DNA of 49,248 nt from Bacteroidota bacterium (GTDB lineage: Bacteria; Bacteroidota; Bacteroidia; Bacteroidales; Prolixibacteraceae): positions 17,027 through 66,274 of the forward strand of contig JAHEYU010000029.1 of assembly GCA_023251435.1 (NCBI GenBank), read 5' to 3'. Position numbers and translations under genes: made by a program. Below the pieces are notes generated by a model, which ran no database searches, had not been told where the DNA came from, and saw only the letters and a list, made by a program, of their open reading frames with translations. Shown piece after piece: positions 1-8,782 of the stretch (the first letter of the stretch is position 1; each line of letters starts with the position of its first letter).

Positions 1-49
1 TTCCTGAAAGCAGAACAAACAGTACGACAATAAATTTTGCTGATTTCAT
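1..49 (-). CDS. Start of a secreted or membrane protein, cut by the window edge
   Basis: Only the first 16 codons are inside the window. They read MKSAKFIVVLFVLLSG, a basic start followed by a hydrophobic run, which looks like a signal peptide. The ATG lies 12 bp after the DUF58 stop on the same strand, so this is probably the next gene of the MoxR-DUF58 operon. In Bacteroidota that position is often taken by a BatD-like or von Willebrand A protein, but the product cannot be told from this stub. Confidence 0.55.
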   Translation of the reverse strand, partial: MKSAKFIVVLFVLLSG

Positions 50-61
50 AACAAAAAAGTT

Positions 62-934
62 TTATCCTCTTTTTTTAAACAGACTGATCAATGCTCTTAC
101 ATAGTCGTGATTGGTACTGATATTCACGTAATCGACTCCGCTTTTCCTGAAATTGTTATCGAGCTGAGTCGATAATTCGTTCCACCACGAGCGGTAAATC
201 TGCCTGGCTCTGCGGTCTGAACTGTCAACCCAGGTGTAATTTCCGGTTTCGGCATCTTTCAGTTTAATCATTCCGATATCGGGTAACTCGGTTTCACGTT
301 CGTCGTAAATTCGCAAGGCCACCACATCGTGCCGGTTATTGGCAATAGATAGTGCGTTTTCGAGCGAATTTTCTTTTTGTATAAAATCGGAAATGACAAA
401 AGCAGTACAACGTTTTTTAATTGCATTGGTCATATAGCGGATGGCACCGGAGATATCTGTTCCGCGTTCTTTTGGTTCAAAATCAATCAGTTCGCTAATG
501 ATTCGAAGGATGTGGCTTCGTCCTTTTTTCGGCGGGATAAATTTTTCGATTTTTTCGGAAAAGAAAATTACCCCGATTTTATCGTTGTTCTGAATGGCCG
601 AAAATGCAAGGATGGCAGCGATTTCGGTAATAAGGTTCTTTTTGAGTTTGTCTGTCGAACCGAACTCGCGCGATCCGCTCATGTCTATCAGCAACATTAC
701 CGTTAACTCGCGTTCTTCTTCGTAAATCTTCACGAATGGCTTGTTGTAGCGGGCGGTTACATTCCAGTCGATGTTGCGGATATCGTCGCCAAACTGGTAT
801 TCACGAACTTCGCTGAAAGCCATACCCCGACCCTTAAACGCACTGTGATACTCGCCTGCAAAAATGTTGCGGCTCAGCCCACGGGTTTTGATCTCAATCT
901 TCCTGACTCGTTTTATTAGTTCGCTTGTTTCCAT
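62..934 (-). CDS. DUF58 domain protein (MoxR partner)
   Basis: This is a 290-residue DUF58 protein. The family core is at about residues 35-85 (EVREYQFGDDIRNIDWN, then KPFVKIYEEERELTVMLLID), and DMSGS at about 83-87 is a MIDAS-like DxSxS motif of a von Willebrand A fold. No membrane segment is seen. It lies directly downstream of the moxR gene on the same strand, the usual pairing. By family knowledge MoxR/DUF58 modules assist maturation of envelope or metalloprotein complexes, and in Bacteroides they belong to the Bat aerotolerance operon. The exact client here is unknown. Confidence 0.9.
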   Translation of the reverse strand: METSELIKRVRKIEIKTRGLSRNIFAGEYHSAFKGRGMAFSEVREYQFGDDIRNIDWNVTARYNKPFVKIYEEERELTVMLLIDMSGSREFGSTDKLKKNLITEIAAILAFSAIQNNDKIGVIFFSEKIEKFIPPKKGRSHILRIISELIDFEPKERGTDISGAIRYMTNAIKKRCTAFVISDFIQKENSLENALSIANNRHDVVALRIYDERETELPDIGMIKLKDAETGNYTWVDSSDRRARQIYRSWWNELSTQLDNNFRKSGVDYVNISTNHDYVRALISLFKKRG

Positions 935-949
935 CTAATTTTCATGTTC

Positions 950-997
950 CGGGTTGCGGGTTTCGGGTTTACACTCAACCCGTAACTCGTAACCCGT
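950..997. repeat. Inverted heptamer array between moxR and the DUF58 gene
   Basis: Three direct heptamers CGGGTTG, CGGGTTT, CGGGTTT (950-970) are followed, after ACACTC, by three inverted heptamers AACCCGT, AACTCGT, AACCCGT (977-997). The two halves can pair into a hairpin. It fills most of the gap between two operon genes and may act as an RNA processing, stabilising or attenuating hairpin (inference). It belongs with the other 7-bp-period arrays of the window. Confidence 0.75.
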
Positions 998-1006
998 ATC
1001 GTTTTA

Positions 1007-2002
1007 CTAAGGAACTTCAACGGTATTCAGAATTTCAGCAATAATTTCTTCGGAAGTAATGTTGTTTGCTTCGGCTTCGTAACTCAATCCGATACGGTGG
1101 CGCATCACGTCCGGGCAAACGGCACGAACATCTTCAGGAATAACATAGCCGCGACGTTTAATAAATGCGAATGCTTTGGCTGCCTGTGCCAGACTGATAC
1201 TTGCGCGGGGGGAACCTCCGTAAGTAATCATTTCGACATATTTATCGAGTTTGTAGGCTTTCGGATCGCGGGTCGCAAACACGATGTCAACAATGTATTT
1301 CTGTATTTTTTCGTCCATGTAAACATCTTTCACCACTTCCCTGGCTTTCAGAATATCCTCGGGGCGGATAACTTTTGTTGCAACAGGGAACTGCTTCAGA
1401 AGATTTTGCTGAATGATCAGTTTTTCTTCTTCTTTCGTCGGATAATTGATCACTACTTTCAGCATAAAACGGTCAACCTGGGCTTCGGGCAGCGGATAAG
1501 TTCCTTCCTGTTCGATGGGGTTTTGCGTTGCCATTACAAGGAATGGTTCCTGAAGTTTGTAGGTATTTTCGCCAATCGTAATCTGACGTTCCTGCATGGC
1601 TTCGAGCAAGGCCGATTGTACCTTTGCGGGAGCACGGTTTATTTCGTCGGCCAGTACGAAATTGGTGAAGATTGGCCCTTTTTTAACCACGAATTCTTCT
1701 TTTTTCTGACTGTAAATCATGGTACCCAGAAGGTCGGCAGGCAAAAGATCGGGTGTAAACTGAATACGTGCAAATTTTGCATCGATACTTGTTGCAAGCG
1801 TGTTAATTGCCAGTGTTTTCGCCAATCCGGGAACTCCTTCAAGCAAAATATGACCACCCGATAAAAGTCCAACCAGAAGGCTTTCGATCAGATGTTTTTG
1901 CCCGACAATTACTTTGTTCATCTCCATGCTGATGATGTCAACAAACGAACTTTCTCTTTGAATTCTTTCGTTTAATTCGCGGATATCAACTGTTTGATCC
2001 AT
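1007..2002 (-). CDS. MoxR-family AAA+ ATPase
   Basis: This is a MoxR (AAA_3) ATPase of 331 residues from the preferred start. Walker A is GVPGLAKT, Walker B is LADEIN, and the following APAKVQSALLEAMQER and NPIEQEGTYPLPEAQ(V)DRF are classic MoxR motifs with sensor and arginine-finger regions. MoxR proteins are chaperone-like ATPases that act with DUF58/vWA partners, and the DUF58 gene lies immediately downstream. The frame extends upstream to an ATG at 2068, but that adds a lysine- and serine-rich stretch (MDSLFSCSQKKTKKINHL) unlike the family, so the ATG at 2002 (MDQTVDIREL) is preferred. Confidence 0.92.
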   Translation of the reverse strand: MDQTVDIRELNERIQRESSFVDIISMEMNKVIVGQKHLIESLLVGLLSGGHILLEGVPGLAKTLAINTLATSIDAKFARIQFTPDLLPADLLGTMIYSQKKEEFVVKKGPIFTNFVLADEINRAPAKVQSALLEAMQERQITIGENTYKLQEPFLVMATQNPIEQEGTYPLPEAQVDRFMLKVVINYPTKEEEKLIIQQNLLKQFPVATKVIRPEDILKAREVVKDVYMDEKIQKYIVDIVFATRDPKAYKLDKYVEMITYGGSPRASISLAQAAKAFAFIKRRGYVIPEDVRAVCPDVMRHRIGLSYEAEANNITSEEIIAEILNTVEVP

Positions 2003-2120
2003 GTTTTTTTCAGATAAATGATTTATTTTTTTTGTTTTTTTTTGCGAACACGAAAATAAACTATCCATGCTTGAAAAAGGATAAATTTTCGTTAAATTTT
2101 GTTAAGCTATTTAGGCTTAG

Positions 2121-2265
2121 ATTCTACTTTAACACAATTGAAAAATCAACCTTTTTTACCCTGAATCCCTAAAGGGAAAAGATTGATTTTTCAGCTTTCT
2201 CCCTTTAGGGGCGGGGTGAAAAAGCTGAAAAATCATTCTCTGAATAGAATCTGTTAAAGTAGAAT
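2121..2265. repeat. MITE-like palindromic element, copy 1
   Basis: The ends are a 14-bp terminal inverted repeat, ATTCTACTTTAACA at 2121-2134 and its exact reverse complement at 2252-2265. Inside, TGATTTTTCAGCTTT (2184-2198) pairs perfectly with AAAGCTGAAAAATCA (2220-2234), and CCCTAAAGGG pairs with CCCTTTAGGG. A related copy is at 33645-33744. It has no coding capacity and sits between divergently transcribed moxR and truA, so it may be a non-autonomous mobile element that also carries hairpins. Confidence 0.7.
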
Positions 2266-2324
2266 TGAAAGGCCGTGAAATTAATAAAAACGACGATCTT
2301 TAACAGAATATGGATTCACTTTTT

Positions 2325-2332
2325 TATTTTTG
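2325..2332 (+). promoter_or_regulatory. Bacteroidota -7 box for truA
   Basis: TATTTTTG matches the Bacteroidota -7 consensus TAnnTTTG. Transcription would begin near 2339, only about 9 nt before the TTG at 2348. This favours TTG-2348 over TTG-2330 as the truA start. No clear -33 TTTG is seen. Confidence 0.45.
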
Positions 2333-2347
2333 CCAAAAATCAAACAA

Positions 2348-3106
2348 TTGACACAAAGGTATTTCATAGAACTAGCATACAAGGGCACCCGGTTTCATGG
2401 CTGGCAGGTGCAACCCAACGCTGTAACTGTTCAGGAATGTATTGAAAATGCGCTAAGTACCATCACCCGCGAGAGGGTAGAGGTTACTGGTGCCGGGCGG
2501 ACAGATACAGGTGTTCATGCAAGCTATTTTGTAGCGCATTTCGATTCTTCGAAACCCGATCTGGATCATCCGGATTTTACCCATAAACTGAATAGTTTCC
2601 TGAAAGACGACCTTTCGATTTTTCACATTAGCAAAGTTCAGCCTGATGCACATGCACGTTTTGATGCGGTTTCGCGAACCTACCAATACCACCTGAATTT
2701 GCAAAAAGATCCTTTTACGGTTGAAACTTCGTGGTATTTTTTCAAACAGCCTGATTTGGTATTAATGAACGAAGCATGTCTGATTTTATTTGAATACATT
2801 GATTTTACCAGTTTTAGTAAATTGCATACCGATGTAAAAACCAACAATTGCAAAATCATTCAGGCTGAATGGACACAGCATGGCAGCAATTTGATTTTTA
2901 CGGTTAAAGCCGACCGTTTTTTGCGGAATATGGTTCGTGCTGTGGTTGGTACTCTGCTCGAAGTGGGGCTAGGTAAAATGGATCTTGCAGGTTTCAGAAA
3001 AGTAATTGAGCAAAAAGACCGTGGTGCCGCGGGTTTATCAGTTCCGGCGCATGGGCTGTTTCTGACTGATATTGAATACCCGAAGCATATTTTTGTGAAG
3101 AAGTAA
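2348..3106 (+). CDS. truA: tRNA pseudouridine(38-40) synthase TruA
   Basis: TruA isomerises uridines 38-40 of the tRNA anticodon arm to pseudouridine. The N-terminal TQRYFIELAYKGTRFHGWQ is typical, and the catalytic Asp lies in GAGRTDTGVHA. The C-terminal RFLRNMVRAVVGTLLEVG and GAAGLSVPAHGLFL are also family motifs, so the protein is complete (252 residues). There is no in-frame ATG near the conserved N-terminus. The start is TTG, either 2348 (chosen, fits the family start and the -7 box) or 2330. It converges with the SLC13 transporter gene, with 6 bp between the stops. Confidence 0.95.
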   Translation: MTQRYFIELAYKGTRFHGWQVQPNAVTVQECIENALSTITRERVEVTGAGRTDTGVHASYFVAHFDSSKPDLDHPDFTHKLNSFLKDDLSIFHISKVQPDAHARFDAVSRTYQYHLNLQKDPFTVETSWYFFKQPDLVLMNEACLILFEYIDFTSFSKLHTDVKTNNCKIIQAEWTQHGSNLIFTVKADRFLRNMVRAVVGTLLEVGLGKMDLAGFRKVIEQKDRGAAGLSVPAHGLFLTDIEYPKHIFVKK

Positions 3107-3112
3107 TAGCTT

Positions 3113-4624
3113 TTATTTCGGAATTGCCCAATCAGGAAATTCACCAATATTAATATCGAAGACGAAAGTTCCCAGCAGATAAGTCATCAATGTGATAATT
3201 ACTGCTCCAACCAGATTTAGAAATAAGCCAGCTTTGGCCATTTGCATTATTGTTACCCGGTTTGTACCGAAAATAATGGCATTTGGAGGTGTTGCAACCG
3301 GCAACATAAAAGCCATGGAAGCAGAAAGAGTGGCCGGCAACATTAGAAGCAACGGATTGATTTCTGAACTGATGGCGATTCCGGCCAGAATTGGAAGAAT
3401 CATCTCGGTGGTGGCAGTGTTTGAAGTTAATTCAGTAAGGAAAGTAATTAACAGAGCGACTGACAGGATCACCACAATTGGATTAAAATCGGCAACGAAA
3501 ATAAGCTGTTCGCCAAACCAGGTCGAAAGTCCTGATTCTTTAATTCCTGAAGCCAATGCGAAACCACCCCCGAAAAGCAAAATGATATGCCACGGTATTT
3601 TAGTGGCACCTTCCCAATCCATAATCCTTTTAAAAACTGGTGATTTTGATGGAAGTATGAAAAGTACAATTGCGACAAAAATAGCGACTGTTCCATCATC
3701 AAGAAAAGAGCTTTTAGGAAAAATACCCGACCAGCCGGGAATTTTGATCCAGCCTAAATCAAGATCCAATCTGAAAATCCAAAGAAGTGCAACCGAAATG
3801 AAAGCAATGAGAACAACTTTTTCTTCGTATCGCATTGGACCCATTTCGTGAAGCTGATCGCGAAATGTATGTTTGCTGACGCTTGTCCAGTTTTGTCTTT
3901 TCTGCCTGTAGGCATAGTATAAATAAACCCAGGCGCTTATAAATAGCATAACACTTATCGGAAGGGCAAATAGCATCCAGGCGGCAAATGAAATTTCAGG
4001 AGCATTGGGGAAATAGATTTCAAAAATTCTCACAAATGACAGGTTAGGCGGAGTCCCCACCAAAGTAGCGATTCCACCGATTGAAGCACTGTAAGCAACG
4101 CCAAGCAGCAAGCCAACTGAATAGCCTTTTATTTCATGTTTACCGATGGATTCCTCAAGTTTATCGATGACCGAAATTAAAATGGGCATCATCATCATGG
4201 CGGTGGCAGTGTTCGACATCCACATCGATAGAAATGCGGTAGCCAGCATAAATCCCAATAAAATTCTACCGGGACTTACACCTGTAATCAGTAAAATTTT
4301 AAGTGCTATCCGCCGGTGAAGATCCCATCGCTGCATGGCCAATGCAATTACAAAGCCGCCCATGAACAGAAAAATGACATTATTGAAATAGGTGGATGAC
4401 ACATTTTTTGCATCCATAATACCAAAAAGCGGGAAAAGTGCAACCGGCAACAGTGATGTAACTGCCAATGGTACAGCTTCGGTTATCCACCAAACGGCCA
4501 TCAGCAAGGCAACCGCCAGAGTATTGGTAACAGCTGGTTCTCCATGTTTAAGATCGCCGAAAAGGATAATTGCCAACGAGATGATTGGTGCAATGATAAA
4601 ACTGATCAGGTGTTTTATTTTCAT
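3113..4624 (-). CDS. SLC13/DASS family anion:sodium symporter
   Basis: This is a 503-residue polytopic membrane protein of the divalent anion:Na+ symporter family. The two family SNT motifs are present, MSNTATAMMM in the first half and TSNTATTEMILP in the second. The C-terminal signature LPVATPPNAIIFGTNR is clear. Family members import di- or tricarboxylates such as succinate, malate or citrate, or sulfate. The substrate cannot be read from sequence, though SNT-containing members of this type are usually dicarboxylate transporters. It stands alone, convergent with truA. Confidence 0.9.
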   Translation of the reverse strand: MKIKHLISFIIAPIISLAIILFGDLKHGEPAVTNTLAVALLMAVWWITEAVPLAVTSLLPVALFPLFGIMDAKNVSSTYFNNVIFLFMGGFVIALAMQRWDLHRRIALKILLITGVSPGRILLGFMLATAFLSMWMSNTATAMMMMPILISVIDKLEESIGKHEIKGYSVGLLLGVAYSASIGGIATLVGTPPNLSFVRIFEIYFPNAPEISFAAWMLFALPISVMLFISAWVYLYYAYRQKRQNWTSVSKHTFRDQLHEMGPMRYEEKVVLIAFISVALLWIFRLDLDLGWIKIPGWSGIFPKSSFLDDGTVAIFVAIVLFILPSKSPVFKRIMDWEGATKIPWHIILLFGGGFALASGIKESGLSTWFGEQLIFVADFNPIVVILSVALLITFLTELTSNTATTEMILPILAGIAISSEINPLLLMLPATLSASMAFMLPVATPPNAIIFGTNRVTIMQMAKAGLFLNLVGAVIITLMTYLLGTFVFDINIGEFPDWAIPK

Positions 4625-4890
4625 ATCCTACGTCAGATTAAGTTGTTGCAATGTAAAAATAATGGAGCAGCAAATTCAATTTGGGAATGGAAATTTTGAA
4701 TACAATACAATCAACTGACCATTGTTTGAAAAGTATTTGGCTTTTCAATGTTTTTAAAATAGTTGTAAAACATTAACACCTTTTGATATTGTATAACAGG
4801 TTAGCTTTTTTGCTTGTGTTTTGATTTGTAGTTTTATAAAATAATAATCGATCTAAAAAAGTAATATATCCCGAATTAATAATCTCCACT

Positions 4891-5613
4891 ATGAAAGATT
4901 TTTTAAGCAATTATCTGGCTCAGGCCGGGAAAGTAAGTGGCCGGAAATCGCAACATCCCGGCCCTGTTGTTACTATTTCGCGCGAGTGTGGATGCTCAGC
5001 CAACCGCATTGCTACCAAGTTGTCAAAAATTTTGACCGGTTACAATTACCTTTCGGAGACAAAAACAGATGTTGAATGGAAATGGGTTAGCAAGGAAGTA
5101 ATTGAGCTGACTGCCGGTGAGTTGGAAATGCACCCCGAACGTGTTAAAAATGTTTTTTTGGGTGAAGTAAAAAAGAGTATTCACGATGTCACTACAGCAT
5201 TTTCCACTTCAAAAGTGTATGATGCCGACGACCAGCAGGTGATCGACACAATGAAGAGTGTTATCCGGAGTATTTCTGAAGAAGGTCATTACATTATTGT
5301 TGGCCGTGCAGCGAGTGTAATTGCTCACGATATTCCGAAACGGTTAAGCGTTAAACTTCAGGCTCCGCTTGATTGGCGTATCAATCGCATCATGCAAATC
5401 AGCAACCTTTCATGGGCCGATGCGCAGGAATATGTACTCGAAGTTGACCGCCAGCGTAACTTGTTTGTTGAACATGTAGCCGGACGGGAACTCGATAACA
5501 ATGATTTTGACCTGATTTTCAATTACTCGACCATGCTCGACGATCATATTGTAGATGTGATTGTGAATGTGCTGAAAAACAAGAAGATAATTGCAACTTC
5601 AGAAGAAGATTAG
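4891..5613 (+). CDS. Cytidylate kinase-like family protein
   Basis: This 240-residue protein belongs to the cytidylate-kinase-like P-loop family. The N-terminal region [20 protein letters not shown] (about 26-45) replaces the usual Walker A glycine/lysine loop, as is typical for the family, and [18 protein letters not shown] (about 130-147) corresponds to the NMP-handling core. [25 protein letters not shown] resembles the C-terminal motifs of the family. Its physiological substrate is not established. It starts a two-gene unit, with the thioredoxin-like gene 11 bp downstream. Confidence 0.8.
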   Translation: MKDFLSNYLAQAGKVSGRKSQHPGPVVTISRECGCSANRIATKLSKILTGYNYLSETKTDVEWKWVSKEVIELTAGELEMHPERVKNVFLGEVKKSIHDVTTAFSTSKVYDADDQQVIDTMKSVIRSISEEGHYIIVGRAASVIAHDIPKRLSVKLQAPLDWRINRIMQISNLSWADAQEYVLEVDRQRNLFVEHVAGRELDNNDFDLIFNYSTMLDDHIVDVIVNVLKNKKIIATSEED

Positions 5614-5624
5614 TTTTTAGTTTT

Positions 5625-6206
5625 ATGTCATATACATTGCAAACAGGCAGCTATGCCCCCGATTTCAGCCTGAAGGCGACCGACGGGAAAACTTATCAAT
5701 TGGCTGATTTTAAGGATGCTCCGATTTTAGTAGTATTTTTTACCTGCAATCATTGTCCGTATGTGCTTGGTAGCGAAGAGGTAACCCGGAAAACAGCCGA
5801 ACGGTTTTATCCTGAAGGAGTTCGCTTTGTGGCAATTAATTCGAACAGTCCGAACACTTACGAGGAAGACAGTTTCGAAAATATGGTCATTCGGATAAAT
5901 GAAAACCGGTTCCCATGGGTTTATCTGCACGACGAAACGCAGCAGGTTGCATTGGCTTACGGAGCGCTTAAAACTCCGCATTTTTTTGTGTTCGATCAAT
6001 CCCGGAAATTGGTTTATACAGGCCGGGCAGTCGATCGGCCGCGGGATGCATCAAAAATTACAGTAAATGATCTCGATCGGGCGCTTTCAGAAATAATTGC
6101 CCGACAGCCGGTTTCAATTCCAGTAACCAACCCGATTGGCTGCAATATTAAGTGGGAAGGCAAAGACAAGCATTGGATGCCTCCCGAAGCCTGCGATTTG
6201 GTCTGA
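5625..6206 (+). CDS. Thioredoxin-like / AhpC-TSA family protein
   Basis: A 193-residue cytoplasmic protein with a thioredoxin fold of the peroxiredoxin-like subgroup. [20 protein letters not shown] and [16 protein letters not shown] contain a CxxC pair (CNHC), and the cis-proline region is [12 protein letters not shown]. No signal peptide is present. Family members probably act as thiol reductases or peroxidases, but a resolving partner is not visible. The C-terminal [22 protein letters not shown] is typical of this subgroup. It is probably cotranscribed with the upstream cytidylate-kinase-like gene. Confidence 0.88.
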   Translation: MSYTLQTGSYAPDFSLKATDGKTYQLADFKDAPILVVFFTCNHCPYVLGSEEVTRKTAERFYPEGVRFVAINSNSPNTYEEDSFENMVIRINENRFPWVYLHDETQQVALAYGALKTPHFFVFDQSRKLVYTGRAVDRPRDASKITVNDLDRALSEIIARQPVSIPVTNPIGCNIKWEGKDKHWMPPEACDLV

Positions 6207-6384
6207 GCCTACCAGAAATAGTTGATAGTAGGGTTGGTGATTATAAACCTAATTCGAACCCTTGTCCAATTCCCGTTCAATATGTGTACCTGGTAGAATA
6301 AAAGACTGAGCAGTGTAAAATCAGTTCCGACTATATATTTTGCTTTTTCGACTGAATATAAATGAGTTGTTGGATATTATTTTC

Positions 6385-6392
6385 TATATTTG
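6385..6392 (+). promoter_or_regulatory. Bacteroidota -7 box for the AAA/DUF4143 gene
   Basis: TATATTTG matches TAnnTTTG 46 bp before the ATG at 6438. The -33 region has TTG triplets but no clean TTTG at the expected spacing. Confidence 0.45.
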
Positions 6393-6437
6393 AATCATCA
6401 GATGTAATTTTATCATGATATATTAGCAATTATTGAA

Positions 6438-7577
6438 ATGTATATCCGCAAATTATCGTTAAAGGATGAAAATAATGACAGTGTCTTTTTATGGGGGGCA
6501 CGCCAGGTAGGTAAAACAACTTTGCTCGAGCAAATCTATCCGCAGGCAAGATATTATGATTTATTACAGGCAAAAGAATTTGAGCGGTTCCTGCGCAGGC
6601 CTTCGTTGTTGAGTGAGGAATTGGAATCGATGAATGAAGGTGATTTGGTGATTATTGATGAGATACAAAAAGTGCCTCAGCTTTTGGATGAAATACATGC
6701 ATTGATTCACAAGAAAAAGATTCGATTTATTTTGAGTGGATCGAGCCCTCGCAAATTAATCAGAAGTGGTGCTAATTTATTGGGAGGTAGAGCTTTGAGG
6801 AAAATTCTATTTCCGTTAGTCAGCTCCGAAATTCCGGATTTTGATCTGTTTAAAGCAGTAAATAATGGTCTGATCCCCAGGCATTATATGGTTAGTAACC
6901 CTTGGGAACGTTTTCGCGCCTATATTGGAGTGTATTTGAATGAGGAGATTAGGGAAGAAGCTTTGTCCAGAAATTTAAAATCTTTTTCCCGTTTTCTGGA
7001 AGTTGCTGCAATGAGTAATGGCGAAATGATTGTTTATAAGAACATAGCACAGGATTGCGGCATCGATCATCGGACAGTCAAAGATTATTTTGAAATTTTG
7101 AAGGATACTTTGATAGGGTATCTCATTCCCGGCTTTACTGCTACTGTAAAACGCAGGGCAATTCTGGCGCCCAAGTTTTACTTTTTCGATGTTGGTATTG
7201 CCAATTATTTGCTGAATCGTAAAAATATATTACCTGGGACAGAAATTTTTGGTCATTCATTCGAGCATTTAATTATTCAGGAATTAATTGCCTATTTAGG
7301 TTACACACAGTCAGTTGAAAATATTACCTATTGGAGAACAAGTTCAGGATACGAGGTGGATACGATTATTGGTAACGGACGAATTGCTATTGAAATAAAA
7401 TCAACGGACGAAGTGAAATCGCGTCATCTAAAGGGATTAAAAGCATTTAAGGAAGATTTTCCGCAAGCCAGAGCCATTGTTGTTTCTTTAGATAAATATT
7501 CAAGAATGATAAATGGTGTCGAGATTATTCCGGCAGAGCAGTTTCTGAAAGCATTGTGGAATTCGGAGATTATTTAA
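6438..7577 (+). CDS. AAA_14/DUF4143 ATP-binding protein
   Basis: This 379-residue protein has the common bacterial two-domain layout: an N-terminal AAA_14 ATPase (Walker A GARQVGKTT at about 20-28, Walker B LVIIDEIQ at about 70-77, GSSPRKL sensor) and a C-terminal DUF4143 domain. The end of DUF4143 looks nuclease-like: EVDTIIG followed by AIEIKST recalls the D-(E/Q)xK signature of PD-(D/E)xK folds. Such genes are frequent in genome-variable regions and their role is unknown. It has its own promoter and no close operon partner. Confidence 0.88.
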   Translation: MYIRKLSLKDENNDSVFLWGARQVGKTTLLEQIYPQARYYDLLQAKEFERFLRRPSLLSEELESMNEGDLVIIDEIQKVPQLLDEIHALIHKKKIRFILSGSSPRKLIRSGANLLGGRALRKILFPLVSSEIPDFDLFKAVNNGLIPRHYMVSNPWERFRAYIGVYLNEEIREEALSRNLKSFSRFLEVAAMSNGEMIVYKNIAQDCGIDHRTVKDYFEILKDTLIGYLIPGFTATVKRRAILAPKFYFFDVGIANYLLNRKNILPGTEIFGHSFEHLIIQELIAYLGYTQSVENITYWRTSSGYEVDTIIGNGRIAIEIKSTDEVKSRHLKGLKAFKEDFPQARAIVVSLDKYSRMINGVEIIPAEQFLKALWNSEII

Positions 7578-7710
7578 TCGGTTCAATGGAGTTCTTGTTT
7601 TGCCTTTAACCTTGTCCAATTTTCGTTCTGTTTATGTCTAATTAACTAACAAGTAGAAATTTAGCTACTTGTCACTTCATGGATCCAATGAAATGTAAAT
7701 GGGTTTGTCG

Positions 7711-8709
7711 TTAATACCAACTCGCTTTCCGCATGGCCATCAGGTTTTCTGGCGAAGTACCCACTGTTATTTCACATCCTGCTGAAAGAATGAAACGTTC
7801 ATGACCGTGTTGGGTAACCAATTCGCGGGATAAGCGCTCAACTTCTTCAGGATTGGCGTTTTGAATTAACACAGGTTCTATGTTACCGCACAAAATAGTT
7901 TTTTCTCCCACCACAGAACGGGCATGGGCAATGTCAACATCATAATCAAGATCGAGTATATCGGTTCCCAAATCTTTGAGCGATGGCAATAAATGAGTAA
8001 TATCGCCGCAAATATGCAGTTTGGTTCGGGCACCGTTGGCATGTATAAAAGCAATGATTTCGCGGTGGCGTTCTTTTACAAAAGTATCATAGGTAAACGG
8101 ATCGATCTGCGAACAAATCGCATCGCCTATTCCAATCACATCGCATCCCGCTTCAATTTGTGCTTTTGCGAAATCTTTGGCGGTATCCGTACATTTATCG
8201 AGCAGCAGATTGCAGAAATCCGGATCCATCATCAGGTTCATCATCATCTGGCTCACTCCTGCCAAATCGCAGGCTTCGGCCAGTGGCCCTTCAATCCAGC
8301 CAATTACCGGAACAGTTCCCTGTAATTTTTTCTGAAAAAGTCCGGCGCCTTTAATGCGGTCGAGGGTACGTGTACATTTGCATACATCAGGGCGCTGCAG
8401 GTTGTGGATGTCGTCCCATGATTTTACGATCAGTTTTTCGCAGCGCGGAACAGCTTCAGAAATAAAAGTTACCGGTGCACCGAATGCCGAAGTTTCGCGG
8501 TAAGGATCAGAAATCAAACCGACCATGTCGGTATCAAAATGTTCCATTGCCCGGATATTGCAATCGACCAGTACTTTATATTCAGAAGCAAATTCTCCGT
8601 AAGTTTTGCCATTAAACCGGGCTGCAAAGTGCATCAGGATTGGGCGGAATAGGGTATGTGAAATGGCATTTCCATCGGCAAGTGAATCGAAAAGTTGTTT
8701 TTTGTTCAT
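7711..8709 (-). CDS. Uroporphyrinogen decarboxylase-family methyltransferase-like protein
   Basis: The 332-residue protein is a UroD-fold TIM barrel of the MtaA/CmuA methyltransferase branch rather than a true haem HemE. Evidence is the HICGD motif at about 232-236 and the later ILCGN segment, which supply zinc-binding His and Cys residues in cobamide-dependent methyltransferases. True UroD lacks HxCG and has a different N-terminal RQAGR motif, which is absent here. It probably transfers a methyl group between a corrinoid carrier and a thiol. No corrinoid protein gene is adjacent, so the substrate is unknown. Confidence 0.82.
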   Translation of the reverse strand: MNKKQLFDSLADGNAISHTLFRPILMHFAARFNGKTYGEFASEYKVLVDCNIRAMEHFDTDMVGLISDPYRETSAFGAPVTFISEAVPRCEKLIVKSWDDIHNLQRPDVCKCTRTLDRIKGAGLFQKKLQGTVPVIGWIEGPLAEACDLAGVSQMMMNLMMDPDFCNLLLDKCTDTAKDFAKAQIEAGCDVIGIGDAICSQIDPFTYDTFVKERHREIIAFIHANGARTKLHICGDITHLLPSLKDLGTDILDLDYDVDIAHARSVVGEKTILCGNIEPVLIQNANPEEVERLSRELVTQHGHERFILSAGCEITVGTSPENLMAMRKASWY

Positions 8710-8733
8710 GGCTTGGTTGGTTTTGTGTTAGAA

Positions 8734-8741
8734 CAAAAATA
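8734..8741 (-). promoter_or_regulatory. Bacteroidota -7 box for the UroD-like gene
   Basis: On the minus strand this reads TATTTTTG, matching TAnnTTTG, about 25 bp before the ATG at 8709. A TTGTGAC further upstream is a weak -33 candidate. Confidence 0.4.
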
Positions 8742-8782
8742 CAACGATTCTGCTATAATCGTGTCACAATTTGTAGGTTTTG

